Shown: positions 43,542 to 52,538 of the stretch, piece by piece | How positions within the stretch are numbered: position 1 is the first letter of the stretch | Layout: each line of letters begins with the position of its first letter | Assembly (NCBI GenBank): GCA_030706635.1 | Contig: JAUZOD010000008.1 | Location: forward strand, 1 to 64,000 | Origin: Bacteroidota bacterium | GTDB taxonomy: Bacteria > Bacteroidota > Bacteroidia > Chitinophagales > Chitinophagaceae | DNA length: 64,000 nucleotides | Direction of reading: 5' to 3' | The notes under the pieces: generated by a model | Seen by the model: the letters and a program-made list of their open reading frames with translations, nothing else | Databases searched by the model: none | What the model was told of the DNA's origin: nothing | Program-made: the position numbers and the translations under genes

Positions 43542-44618
43542 ATGTACCAATGGTTGCGTAATTTATTGTTTTTTTTCCCACCGGAAGCGGTTCATCATTT
43601 TGCCATGGGCTTTCTGAACCTGTTGTCCGGAAATGCCCCTGGCAGGCGCCTGCTGCAGCGAGCCTTTTCCGTACGCAATCCGTTGCTGGAGACAAAATTT
43701 GCCGGATTATCGTTTAGGAACAGGGTTGGACTGGCCGCCGGGTTCGACAAAAATGCCCTTTATCTCCAAAGCCTGGAGACACTGGGTTTTGGCTTCGTGG
43801 AAATCGGCACAGTAACCCCGCTTCCCCAGAAAGGAAATCCGGTACCAAGGCTGTTCCGTTTAAAAAAAGATCTGGCGCTCATCAACCGGATGGGCTTTAA
43901 TAATCAGGGCGCCGACCGGGTGGCTCTGCACCTGAAAAAATGGAAAGAAAAAAAACAGAAATCCGGAAAGCAAGCCCTGATCATCGGCGGAAATATCGGC
44001 AAAAACAAAATCACGCCCAATGAAGATGCGTGGAAGGATTACGAGATCTGTTTTCTTAAGCTTTTTCCCTGGGTGGACTATTTTGTTGTGAATGTAAGTT
44101 CGCCCAATACGCCAGGTCACCGGGCATTGCAGGAAAAGGAATCCCTGCGGAAAATTCTCACCTGTTTACAACAAAGCGCCCCGCAGCTGGCGGCGCCCAA
44201 ACCCATACTACTGAAAATTGCGCCCGATCTGGCTTCGGAACAGGTGGATGAGATACTGGATCTGGCAATGGAAATCAAACTCGACGGATTGGTGGTAAGC
44301 AACAGCAGTATTTCCAGGGAAAACCTGAACTGTCCGGCCGCGCAACTGGAAAAGATCGGAGTGGGAGGGCTTACCGGTAAACCCCTGACGAAACGATCAA
44401 CAGAACTGGTACAATATATTTCAACAAAAGCCAGGAATCAAATACCGATCATAGCATCCGGCGGGATTTTTAATGCCACAGACGCTTTGGAAAAAATAAA
44501 TGCAGGAGCAACCCTGGTGCAGGTATGGACAGGATTCATTTACGAAGGTCCGGCGATTGTAAAGAAAATCTTAAGCGGAATGGAGAAAATCAGCGGTAAA
44601 AATTCAAATCAGTTTTAG
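43542..44618 (+). CDS. pyrD: Dihydroorotate dehydrogenase, class 2 (quinone)
   Basis: 358 residues with the N-terminal amphipathic helix that binds membrane quinones (MYQWLRNLLFFFPPEAVHHF), which marks the class 2 enzyme. FMN-binding segments include GLAAGFDKNA, GFVEIGTVTPLPQKGNP and NRMGFNNQG; the catalytic Ser lies in VNVSSPNTPG. It oxidises dihydroorotate to orotate in pyrimidine synthesis. Its last 15 nt overlap the end of the convergent rsmE gene. Confidence 0.96.
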   Translation: MYQWLRNLLFFFPPEAVHHFAMGFLNLLSGNAPGRRLLQRAFSVRNPLLETKFAGLSFRNRVGLAAGFDKNALYLQSLETLGFGFVEIGTVTPLPQKGNPVPRLFRLKKDLALINRMGFNNQGADRVALHLKKWKEKKQKSGKQALIIGGNIGKNKITPNEDAWKDYEICFLKLFPWVDYFVVNVSSPNTPGHRALQEKESLRKILTCLQQSAPQLAAPKPILLKIAPDLASEQVDEILDLAMEIKLDGLVVSNSSISRENLNCPAAQLEKIGVGGLTGKPLTKRSTELVQYISTKARNQIPIIASGGIFNATDALEKINAGATLVQVWTGFIYEGPAIVKKILSGMEKISGKNSNQF

Positions 44619-45311
44619 CAGGGACGCTGCCGCCACAGCAGCTGTTTCTGATCTTAGCCTGTGATCCCCGAGATGCACGGCAACAAATCCCGCCCGGAAA
44701 GCCATATTGATTTCTTCGTCTGTAAAATCCCCTTCGGGACCAACCAGGATCAGCTGGGAAGAAAGACTGATATCGATCATTCCGCTCAGCTGCCTTTTTT
44801 CCCCGCTCCCGCAATGGGCGATGAATTTCTGATCAGAGACGGCATTCTCGACAAACTCCAAAAAATGTGCTGGCTCCTGCAATACGGGCATCCAGGACTG
44901 CTGCGACTGGATCAGTGCACTCTCCATAATGGATTGCATTCTGTCCATCCGGAATTGCTGCTTTTCTGTGCGGCTGCATTTTAACGGAATGACTTCCGAA
45001 ATACCCAGTTCCGTTGCTTTCTCGAGAAACCATTCAAACCGGTTGGTATTTTTTAACAGGGAAAGTGCGATGGTCACGCGATTCGCATCAGACTTCTGAA
45101 ATTTCCTCTCCGATAGCCTTACGCGGCAGCGTTTCTTATGAGCGTCCAGGATGCTGGCCTTTGCCCGCAAACCCCTGCCATCAGTAAGTATCAGGTGCTC
45201 CCCATCCTGCATGCGAAGCACCTGTACAATATGGCGGGAAGCAGCTTCGTCCAATAGGAATTCCTCTGCAACATGGCTCAGAGAGGCTAAATAAAAATAG
45301 GCGCCGGGCAT
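44604..45311 (-). CDS. rsmE: 16S rRNA m3U1498 methyltransferase
   Basis: 235 residues with an N-terminal PUA-like domain (FYLASLSHVAEEFLLDEAASRHIVQVLR) and a SPOUT knot (about 75-235). The knot signature LILVGPEGDFTDEEI and LGDHRLRSETAAVAAASLL is the RsmE form. It lies 33 nt after dnaB on the same strand, so it is probably the second gene of a dnaB-rsmE unit. Confidence 0.94.
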   Translation of the reverse strand: MPGAYFYLASLSHVAEEFLLDEAASRHIVQVLRMQDGEHLILTDGRGLRAKASILDAHKKRCRVRLSERKFQKSDANRVTIALSLLKNTNRFEWFLEKATELGISEVIPLKCSRTEKQQFRMDRMQSIMESALIQSQQSWMPVLQEPAHFLEFVENAVSDQKFIAHCGSGEKRQLSGMIDISLSSQLILVGPEGDFTDEEINMAFRAGFVAVHLGDHRLRSETAAVAAASLLKLI

Positions 45312-45344
45312 ATCTGTGAATATAACAAGAGGGAAGCAGCGGTA

Positions 45345-46913
45345 TCAGAACGGGTTTTCTTCCTCATCATTAAAAGGAATGTCATTCATTTTACTCCCTG
45401 CCTGAATATACAATTTGGGTCCGCCCTGGCCGCCCTGATCACCCTGCACAGGCTTCCAGTTGCCGCCCGGCGGGAGCTGGTCGAATCCGCCGGCACCGTC
45501 ATCATCCATGAATTTCTGAATATGCAACAGCGCTTTGAGCTTGATGGTTTCCAGTGATCCGTTCCTGTGCTTGGCGATGCGAACATGGGTTTCCCCTTTA
45601 TTGCTTTCGCCAAATTCATTGGCTGTAATATCGTAGTATTCGGGACGGTAAAGGAACATCACCATGTCGGCATCCTGTTCAATGGCGCCCGATTCGCGAA
45701 GATCACTCAGCTGCGGCATTTTATTGCCTTCTTTTCTTTTTTCCACCTCGCGGCTCAATTGGGAAAGTGCAACGATAGGCACCTGGAGTTCTTTGGCCAG
45801 TCCCTTCAGGTCCCTGGAAATCCGGCTGATTTCCTGCTCGCGGTTCCCATTCCGGTTTTCTCCTGTGCCGCTCATCAGCTGCAAATAATCTATAATGATC
45901 AGTCCGACATCATGTTTATTCTTCAGCCTCCGGCATTTGGCCCGAAGCTCGAAAATATTTAACGCTGCAGAATCATCAATGAAGATGGGAGCCTGGGCGA
46001 GACGCTGGATGCCTTTGGCATAGAGTTGTTTCATCTCATGTTCTTCCAATTTCCCCCGGGCAATTTTTTCCAGCCAGATCTCACTTTCAGCGGAAAGAAT
46101 ACGCTGTACCAACTGGCTGGCGCTCATTTCCAGGCTGAAAATGGCTACCGGGGTAGACTTGGTAGGGTGCAAAGCCGCATTACGGGCCAGATTAAGGGCG
46201 AAAGCCGTTTTACCAACCGAAGGGCGTGCTGCCAGGATGATCAGATCTGTTGGCTGCCAGCCATAGGTGATCCGGTCGAGCGAAGCAAAACCGGAAGGCA
46301 CTCCCGATATTTCTTCATTTTTGTTTCTCAGATCTTCAATGCGCTGAATGGTCTTCACCAGCACGGTATCTATACTGTCAAAATTCTTGCGTAAGTGATT
46401 GTTGGTGATCTCAAAAAGTTTGGTTTCCGCGTCATCCAGCAGATCGAATACATCGGTGCTGTCTTCGTAAGCATCTCCGATGATTTCCCCCGAAATGCGG
46501 ATCAATTCCCTTTGAATGAATTTCTGGAGGATAATGCGCGAATGGGCATCAATATTGGCCGCAGAAACCACCGAATTGGTTAGGCGGGTAATATAATACG
46601 GGCCTCCGGTCATCTCAAGTTCTTCCCTGAATTTAAGCTCTTCTACAACGGTGAGCATATCAATCGGCTGACTTTTCTGCGCCAGGGATTGCATAGCACG
46701 GTAAATCCGCTGGTGGCTTTCCACATAAAAGCATTCCGGTTTCAGAATTTCAATCACGGTATCAAAAGCTGCTTTTTCCAGCATGATGGCCCCCAGAACC
46801 GCCTCCTCCAACTCACGGGCCTGCGGGGGCACTTTGCCGTACATCATGGTGCTGACATCTACCGGCGACTTCCGTCGCAGTTTCCGGTCTGTATTCAAAT
46901 TAGTGAGCTCCAT
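45345..46913 (-). CDS. dnaB: Replicative DNA helicase DnaB
   Basis: 522 residues. The N-terminal domain (PPQARELEEAVLGAIMLE) is followed by the RecA-like motor with Walker A ARPSVGKTAF (229-238), Walker B IIIDYLQLM and the arginine-finger region. The C-terminal tail (from about 450) is Gly-rich and acidic, likely flexible. It is not adjacent to rplI, as it is in many bacteria. Upstream lies a 416-nt AT-rich region with DnaA-box-like sites. Confidence 0.97.
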   Translation of the reverse strand: MELTNLNTDRKLRRKSPVDVSTMMYGKVPPQARELEEAVLGAIMLEKAAFDTVIEILKPECFYVESHQRIYRAMQSLAQKSQPIDMLTVVEELKFREELEMTGGPYYITRLTNSVVSAANIDAHSRIILQKFIQRELIRISGEIIGDAYEDSTDVFDLLDDAETKLFEITNNHLRKNFDSIDTVLVKTIQRIEDLRNKNEEISGVPSGFASLDRITYGWQPTDLIILAARPSVGKTAFALNLARNAALHPTKSTPVAIFSLEMSASQLVQRILSAESEIWLEKIARGKLEEHEMKQLYAKGIQRLAQAPIFIDDSAALNIFELRAKCRRLKNKHDVGLIIIDYLQLMSGTGENRNGNREQEISRISRDLKGLAKELQVPIVALSQLSREVEKRKEGNKMPQLSDLRESGAIEQDADMVMFLYRPEYYDITANEFGESNKGETHVRIAKHRNGSLETIKLKALLHIQKFMDDDGAGGFDQLPPGGNWKPVQGDQGGQGGPKLYIQAGSKMNDIPFNDEEENPF

Positions 46914-47329
46914 GTATCCGCTTGATTTTTTGCAGTTCGGAAAGGGGTGGCAATCTATATTAGGGAATGGTTAATCTATGATGATCCAAATGTTACCAAA
47001 AGAGATCAGGAAGGCGAATATAAACCCCCTTGATTCCTCCAAAGAAAAATTTCATTTTTTTAATTTATCCAGCATACATACACGGGGTTATTAACAGGTA
47101 TTGCCGAGTTATGCACAAATAACTATCGTCTATTCACAATTTAAAAAAGTTTTCCGCTTTCTGAAGAAAGAAATTCACACTTGTTGTGCATAAAGATTTC
47201 CGACCGAATATTTTGCAAAACAAGAATCCCTGAATTGTTTAAAATCAACTGTCCTGCGCCGGAGACCCCATAATAAACCCCGGCCGGTTTACACGGCCGG
47301 GGTTTATTTTAAAAAAAGGGATTGTTATT
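46914..47329. other. AT-rich intergenic region with DnaA-box-like sites
   Basis: This 416-nt gap upstream of dnaB holds no gene. It contains TTATGCACA at 47109-47117 and its reverse complement TGTGCATAA at 47185-47193, with a weaker CTATTCACA at 47130-47138 between, all close to the DnaA box TTATCCACA. AT-rich stretches (for example TTTAAAAAAGTTTT) lie beside them. The right end is a strong hairpin (47272-47308). Confidence 0.5.
47272..47310. terminator. Hairpin terminator, perfect 15-bp stem
   Basis: AATAAACCCCGGCCG (47272-47286) pairs perfectly with CGGCCGGGGTTTATT (47294-47308) around a 7-nt loop. U-rich ends occur on both strands. It lies 20 nt beyond the stop of the DUF6600 gene on the minus strand and can act in both directions. 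Confidence 0.85.
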
Positions 47330-48763
47330 TTAATTCGCTCGTCTTGTTGCCGGTCTTTCTGTTTTTTTGTCGTCTGGTTTTGGCGGATTACGGTTCACGG
47401 GTTGAGGCTGAACCTGCCTTGGCGCCTGCCGTGCAGACTGCGGATTCTGTGCAGGCGCTGCCGGTCTCAAGTGCATCTGCTGACGATTTGCCGGCGATGG
47501 CTGGGGAAGGCTCTGCTGCTGCGCCGGGACGGGGTTTCCGCCTCTTTGATTGAAACGGGAATCCGACGGCCGGCCGGTTACTGCAGGACTTGGATTCGCC
47601 TGCGCAGGTTGCAAAACCGGTGCTGATACCGGTCTGTTACTGTTATTCGGTGTCTGAACGGATGGTTGCGGCACACGTCTATTGTTGTAGCTGGGATTTT
47701 GCAAAGCGGGCTGTGTTGCCGGCCGGTTACTGTTCGGATTCTGAACAGCAGGTTGGGCAACCGGTCTGTTGTTATAGTTCGGGTTCTGTAAGGCTGGCCG
47801 CGTTTCAGGCCTGTTATTATTATTCGGATTCGGTGCGGCAGGTTGGGGTGCAGGCCTGTAATTATTATTTGGATTCGGTACGACAGGTTGAGGTGCAGGT
47901 CTGTTATTATCACCCTGGTTTTGCAGCTGGGGGCGAACATCCCTTAAGGTTTGTACACGCGCGGGTGCGGGCCTTGATGCTCCCTCCGGGCGGTTGGACG
48001 GCGTCGCGTCTATGCGTGGCCGGTAGATGTTGTACTGATTTCCGGAAACCCGGCTTCCCGGGGTATTGGCTTCCCGGATTTGCACTGGCCGGATGTTCGC
48101 GCCGCTGACCCTTCTGACTTCAGCAGGATCAGGACCCGGTGCATAAGCATACCGCGCCCGGTTTGTTCCACTGTAATTATTGATGATGGTGGTATTATTG
48201 ATGATGGTTACATTACGGGACTGATCCACATGATACTGTTGCCAGCGGGGATTTCCCATATAACGGCGGGGCACAAAATTCCAGTAGTTCATGGGTGGAT
48301 TATAAGAACCCAGGGCCACATCAACGGAAACATTCGGCCCGAGGGGCGCCCAACCGTAATAATCATTTCCGCCTCTCCAGCTTACCCAGGCAGGAGCCCA
48401 TTCATTTCCCGGCACCCACATCCATCCATAACCCCCTTCATAAAACCAACGGCCGTAATGAAAGGTTGCCCATCCCCAGTTGTAATCTGAAGCCCAGGTC
48501 CATCCCGCGTCTGTATAGATCCAATTGCCGTTGGTGCTGTAAGGCATGAAGTCCGGGCCGGCATTCGGCATCCATACATAGCCATAACCGGGATGATTGA
48601 TCCAGGTGCCATAGGGAGAGAGATCATCATAAAAAGACTGATAAGAAACTGCGGGCGCGGGCTCAGGAGCAGCCTCATAGCTTTCCGTCTGAACAACCTG
48701 AACGGGACCGCAGGATGCAATGAGGAACATGCCTGAAATAAGGCATAACATAATATTTTTCAT
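47330..48763 (-). CDS. DUF6600/YXWGXW-repeat lipoprotein with low-complexity tail
   Basis: 477 residues with a lipobox (LIASC, Cys18). Residues about 40-190 are rich in Trp, Tyr and Gly in a repeating pattern (YGTWINHPGYGYVW, YNWGWATFHYGRW, GYGWMWVPG), the DUF6600/YXWGXW type found in Bacteroidota lipoproteins. The C-terminal half (from about 250) is Pro/Asn/Gln-rich, with 16-17 residue repeats such as QPALQNPNYNNRP, and ends in a basic tail. It may attach to peptidoglycan or polysaccharide; no enzyme motif is visible. Confidence 0.82.
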   Translation of the reverse strand: MKNIMLCLISGMFLIASCGPVQVVQTESYEAAPEPAPAVSYQSFYDDLSPYGTWINHPGYGYVWMPNAGPDFMPYSTNGNWIYTDAGWTWASDYNWGWATFHYGRWFYEGGYGWMWVPGNEWAPAWVSWRGGNDYYGWAPLGPNVSVDVALGSYNPPMNYWNFVPRRYMGNPRWQQYHVDQSRNVTIINNTTIINNYSGTNRARYAYAPGPDPAEVRRVSGANIRPVQIREANTPGSRVSGNQYNIYRPRIDATPSNRPEGASRPAPARVQTLRDVRPQLQNQGDNNRPAPQPVVPNPNNNYRPAPQPAAPNPNNNNRPETRPALQNPNYNNRPVAQPAVQNPNSNRPATQPALQNPSYNNRRVPQPSVQTPNNSNRPVSAPVLQPAQANPSPAVTGRPSDSRFNQRGGNPVPAQQQSLPQPSPANRQQMHLRPAAPAQNPQSARQAPRQVQPQPVNRNPPKPDDKKTERPATRRAN

Positions 48764-48942
48764 GGTTACAACTTTAGCGGACTAAACCAGTCCGGTTATT
48801 TGATCATAGAACGAGTAGAAAGTACAATTATTTACGATTGATTAACAAAAAATTAAAGTTAAGTGCTTCCATCTAAAATCCTGCCATACATCATGTAAGG
48901 CTTCTTTTTGTTGGTTTAAAGCCGCAGAAACCCCATAAAAAC

Positions 48943-48950
48943 TATCTTTA
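48943..48950 (+). promoter_or_regulatory. Candidate -7 element of pheT
   Basis: TATCTTTA differs from TAnnTTTG only in the last base and lies 27 nt before the pheT start. No -33 TTG at the expected distance. Confidence 0.4.
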
Positions 48951-48977
48951 CCGTTCTAAAAAAGAGAAAACCTTTTC

Positions 48978-51413
48978 ATGACCATCAGCTATAACTGGCT
49001 TTGCGACTATCTTCCGGACAATCTTAAAGTAAAACCCACCCCTGAACAGCTTTCCCGAATGCTCACTTCCGTTGGGCTCGAGGTGGAGGGCATGACAAAA
49101 TATGAATCGATCAAAGGCCTCCTGGAAGGATTGGTTGTGGGAGAAGTATTGACCTGTGAGCCACATCCCAACGCTGACAAGCTGAAAGTGACCCGGGTAA
49201 ATATTGGCGGACCGGAAACCTTACAAATTGTTTGTGGCGCATCCAATGTAGCTGTGGGGCAGAAAGTGGTGGTGGCTACCCCGGGTTCCACGTTGCATCC
49301 CGAAACAGGCCCCCCATTCAGTATTAAAGCGACAAAGATCCGCTCTGTGGAAAGCGAGGGAATGCTTTGTGCAGAAGATGAAATTGGCCTGGGGAAAAAC
49401 CACGCCGGAATTCTTGTACTTGCGCAGAATCTTCGCCCGGGTTCCCCGGTTGCTGATTACCTGAAGCCCTATTCAGATCATATATACGAAATTGGGCTTA
49501 CGCCCAACCATATGGATGCCATGAGCCATATCGGGGTGGCCAGGGATATCTGCGCTTATCTATCGCAACAGGACAAAAAAGAATTCAGGGTAAAATGGCC
49601 TGTTTTACCGCATTTCACAACTGATAACCGCAACCCACCCATAGCCGTGCATATCGAAAACCGAAAAGCCTGTGGCCGGTATTCCGGCGTAAGCATAAAG
49701 GGGCTTAGCATCCAGGATTCTCCCCAGTGGATGCAGAACAGACTCCGGTCTATTGGCGTGAGGCCGATCAATAACGTGGTAGATATCACCAATTTTGTAT
49801 TGCATGAAATGGGACAGCCCCTGCATGCATATGATTCTTCCCGGATTAAAGGAAATCAAATCATTGCTAAGAACCTGCCTGCCGGAACTTCTTTCATTAC
49901 GCTGGATGGAAAAGAAAGAAAGCTTGACGCTGAAGATCTGATGATCTGCGACGCTGAAGCACCGCTTTGCATTGCCGGGGTCTTTGGCGGATTAAACAGC
50001 GGTATAACCAGTTCCAGCAGCGGCCTTTTCCTGGAAAGCGCCTGGTTCAATCCAACAGGTATCAGAAGAACTTCTTTTCGTCATGGCCTCCGGACGGATG
50101 CGGCGACCCATTTCGAAAAAGGCATGGACATCAGCGGAACCGTGGCGGCACTCAAAAGAGCCGCCGCACTGATCCGGGAATATGCAGGCGGACAAATAGA
50201 TACCGATATCACGGATGTTTATCCGGAGCCATATCCCAGGGATCAGATCCTGCTTAAGTATCATTACCTGAAAAAACTGAGCGGCAAAAATTACCACTCG
50301 GAAGCGGTTAAGAATATTTTGCTTTCCCTGGGCTTCGATATCCTGCGGGAAGGCATGGACGATCTGCTGGTTGCGGCTCCCCATCATAAACCGGATATCC
50401 AATTACCTGCTGACGTGGTGGAGGAGATCATGCGCATCGACGGATATGACAATATTGAGATACCTGTTTCCATAACCATCTCTCCTTCGGTGGAAACGGA
50501 CCGGGACGGTACAGCCCTCCGGGAAAAGATTGCCGGTTATCTTACAGGTTCGGGGTTCAGTGAGATCTTCACCAATTCCATTACCAACAGCGCCTATTTC
50601 AGCGCCGCAGAACTGGATACTGCAGTGCACATGATCAACAGCCTGAGCGCAGAACTCAATATCATGCGACCCTCTCTTCTGGAAACAGGATTGGAAAGTA
50701 TCGCCTGGAACATTAACCGCAAAAACAACGCCCTCCGGTTTTTTGAAGTTGGAAAATCATATCATACGCATCAAGCAGGCAATTATCAGGAAATCAACCA
50801 TTGCTGCCTGTATCTGACCGGCAGTCTGCAACCGGATAGCTGGAAGGGAAAATCTGCAGCAGCAGATTTTTTCTACCTGAAGGGGATATGCGAAAACATA
50901 CTGAAACTCGTAAACATTCAGGGAACAGCCGATTTGATGTCTCATCCGAAACTAAGCGCCGGGATGGAAATGATTTATGGGAAATATACCCTGCTTCAAG
51001 CTGGTCTGGTAAATAATTCCCTCCTGGCCAGATTCGATATCCGTCAACCGGTTTATTATGCTGATCTGAACTGGGACAATCTGGTGCTACTGTCTTCCCA
51101 GAAACCGGTCCTTTTTACAGAGCTGCCCCGGCAGGTTCCGGTAAGCCGCGATCTGGCTTTGGTGGTTGAAAAATCCCTACCTTTTGAATCAGTAAAGAAG
51201 ACGCTGCAGGGAATCGGGCTGGAAAAATTACAACAAGTACAACTATTTGATATTTTTGAAAGCGGGAAACTGGGAACAGACAAAAAATCTCTGGCTGTCA
51301 GTTTTACTTTCCTCGATCCGGAAAAGACCCTGACCGATAAGGAAATTGACGGGATGATGAGCAGGATCATGAAAGCAGCGGAAGAGGAGCTAAAAGCAGA
51401 GATCAGGAAATAA
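48978..51413 (+). CDS. pheT: Phenylalanyl-tRNA synthetase beta subunit
   Basis: 811 residues, the expected size. The N-terminal tRNA-binding (EMAP-like) OB domain (about 45-155: GLVVGEVLTCEPHPNADKLKVTRV) is followed by B3/B4, the B5 domain and a C-terminal FDX-ACB domain (about 715-810: PVSRDLALVVEKSLPF). It forms the alpha2-beta2 enzyme with PheS, whose gene is not adjacent here. It opens a plus-strand run with a coiled-coil gene, zapA and rny. Confidence 0.96.
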   Translation: MTISYNWLCDYLPDNLKVKPTPEQLSRMLTSVGLEVEGMTKYESIKGLLEGLVVGEVLTCEPHPNADKLKVTRVNIGGPETLQIVCGASNVAVGQKVVVATPGSTLHPETGPPFSIKATKIRSVESEGMLCAEDEIGLGKNHAGILVLAQNLRPGSPVADYLKPYSDHIYEIGLTPNHMDAMSHIGVARDICAYLSQQDKKEFRVKWPVLPHFTTDNRNPPIAVHIENRKACGRYSGVSIKGLSIQDSPQWMQNRLRSIGVRPINNVVDITNFVLHEMGQPLHAYDSSRIKGNQIIAKNLPAGTSFITLDGKERKLDAEDLMICDAEAPLCIAGVFGGLNSGITSSSSGLFLESAWFNPTGIRRTSFRHGLRTDAATHFEKGMDISGTVAALKRAAALIREYAGGQIDTDITDVYPEPYPRDQILLKYHYLKKLSGKNYHSEAVKNILLSLGFDILREGMDDLLVAAPHHKPDIQLPADVVEEIMRIDGYDNIEIPVSITISPSVETDRDGTALREKIAGYLTGSGFSEIFTNSITNSAYFSAAELDTAVHMINSLSAELNIMRPSLLETGLESIAWNINRKNNALRFFEVGKSYHTHQAGNYQEINHCCLYLTGSLQPDSWKGKSAAADFFYLKGICENILKLVNIQGTADLMSHPKLSAGMEMIYGKYTLLQAGLVNNSLLARFDIRQPVYYADLNWDNLVLLSSQKPVLFTELPRQVPVSRDLALVVEKSLPFESVKKTLQGIGLEKLQQVQLFDIFESGKLGTDKKSLAVSFTFLDPEKTLTDKEIDGMMSRIMKAAEEELKAEIRK

Positions 51414-51456
51414 TCCGGAAAAAATCAATTCTCATTTATTAGCAAAAGAATCACTC

Positions 51457-51744
51457 ATGACGAATCCTGAAATTCAGCTTAAAAGAGTGTATGAAAAGTT
51501 TCAGCAACTGGCAAAACTGCACCAGGGTCTGCAGAAGGAAAATGAAAGGTTGAAGGCTGATTTCAAAAAGATGAGTGTACGTTGTGAGGAGCTTGCCCAG
51601 GAAGCAGAAAAATTCCGTCAGCAGACAGAAATCCTGAAATTATCAGGAACTGATATGAACGAAAAGGAAAAAAAGGACCTTGAGAAAAGGCTAAGCCAGT
51701 ACGTCAGGGAAATAGATCGCTGCATCGCCCTGCTGAACGAATAG
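51457..51744 (+). CDS. Short coiled-coil protein between pheT and zapA
   Basis: 95 residues, almost entirely charged heptad-pattern helix (KFQQLAKLHQGLQKENERLKADF and on). It lies 43 nt after pheT and, apart from the minus-strand gene at 51768, is next to zapA. Short coiled-coil proteins near zapA resemble ZapB-like cell-division factors in layout, but I do not recognise the family. Function is inferred only from position. Confidence 0.72.
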   Translation: MTNPEIQLKRVYEKFQQLAKLHQGLQKENERLKADFKKMSVRCEELAQEAEKFRQQTEILKLSGTDMNEKEKKDLEKRLSQYVREIDRCIALLNE

Positions 51745-51767
51745 AAAAAGGAAAAGGGGTTTAAATT

Positions 51768-52025
51768 TCAGATACGCTTCACACAACGCATCTTCATTTC
51801 GTCGTCACCCTGGGACACTTCGAGTGTGTACACGCCATAGGGTAGCTCATTGAGGCCGTCCCAGTCAAGCAATTGCCTGCCGAAGCCACCCAGTTCTTTA
51901 CTGAGTTCACTGCAGATACTGCCGTGATCATCTTTCAAGACTGCTTTTAATAAGGAATTGTGTGTTTGATTGATCTCGAAACTGAGTCGGTCAATGAAAT
52001 TCGGAGATTTGATTTTCAGAAACAT
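51768..52025 (-). CDS. Standalone T9SS-tail-like small protein
   Basis: With the start at MFLKIKSPNFIDRL (52025) the product is 85 residues; an earlier ATG at 52100 adds 25. The pattern KAVLKDDHGSIC...LPYGVYTLEVSQGDDEMKMRCVKRI resembles a type A C-terminal sorting domain of type IX secretion (G.YtL.V...g....K.v), but no secreted passenger or signal peptide precedes it. It lies on the opposite strand within the pheT-zapA run. Confidence 0.6.
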   Translation of the reverse strand: MFLKIKSPNFIDRLSFEINQTHNSLLKAVLKDDHGSICSELSKELGGFGRQLLDWDGLNELPYGVYTLEVSQGDDEMKMRCVKRI

Positions 52026-52147
52026 GATACTGGATTTGGATACTGGATTAAATTTCCCCGTTATGGATTCTTCAGAAGAACTTAGCTTAACTTCGAACAA
52101 TCGTTATCCGGCGGATTTGAAAACAAGTTAAAACAAGAATTCCAGAG

Positions 52148-52432
52148 ATGCAAGAGCTGATTCCAATAAATATTGTGATTGGGGATCGTCCGTTCCGGAT
52201 CAAGATCAAACCGGAGGATGAAGGGACCGTCCGAAGCACGCTTAAAACCATCAACGACAAGATCATCGAGTTTAAAACCCAGTTTGCCGGGAAAGATATG
52301 CAGGACTATGTTTCCATGGTTGTGCTTTGGTACGCGACGCAGTCCGGCCTGAATGAAAGCGGTTCTATTTCAGCCGACTTTTCGGGCTCCTTGAGTAAAT
52401 TGGAAGAACAATTGGATAAGATCCTGTCCTGA
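52148..52432 (+). CDS. zapA: Cell division protein ZapA
   Basis: 94 residues with the ZapA N-terminal fold (IPINIVIGDRPFRIKI) and a C-terminal coiled coil. ZapA bundles FtsZ protofilaments at midcell. It lies between pheT and rny, an arrangement I associate with Bacteroidota. The short size is normal for the family. Confidence 0.88.
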   Translation: MQELIPINIVIGDRPFRIKIKPEDEGTVRSTLKTINDKIIEFKTQFAGKDMQDYVSMVVLWYATQSGLNESGSISADFSGSLSKLEEQLDKILS

Positions 52433-52538
52433 AGGCAGTTCGACTCCGGCCTTCCCAAAATCCCTTATCTTCGCTCACCATTCCCATTTCCTTCCGAATG
52501 GTAAAAATTTGATTATCAACATTTTAAATTAGGACTAC

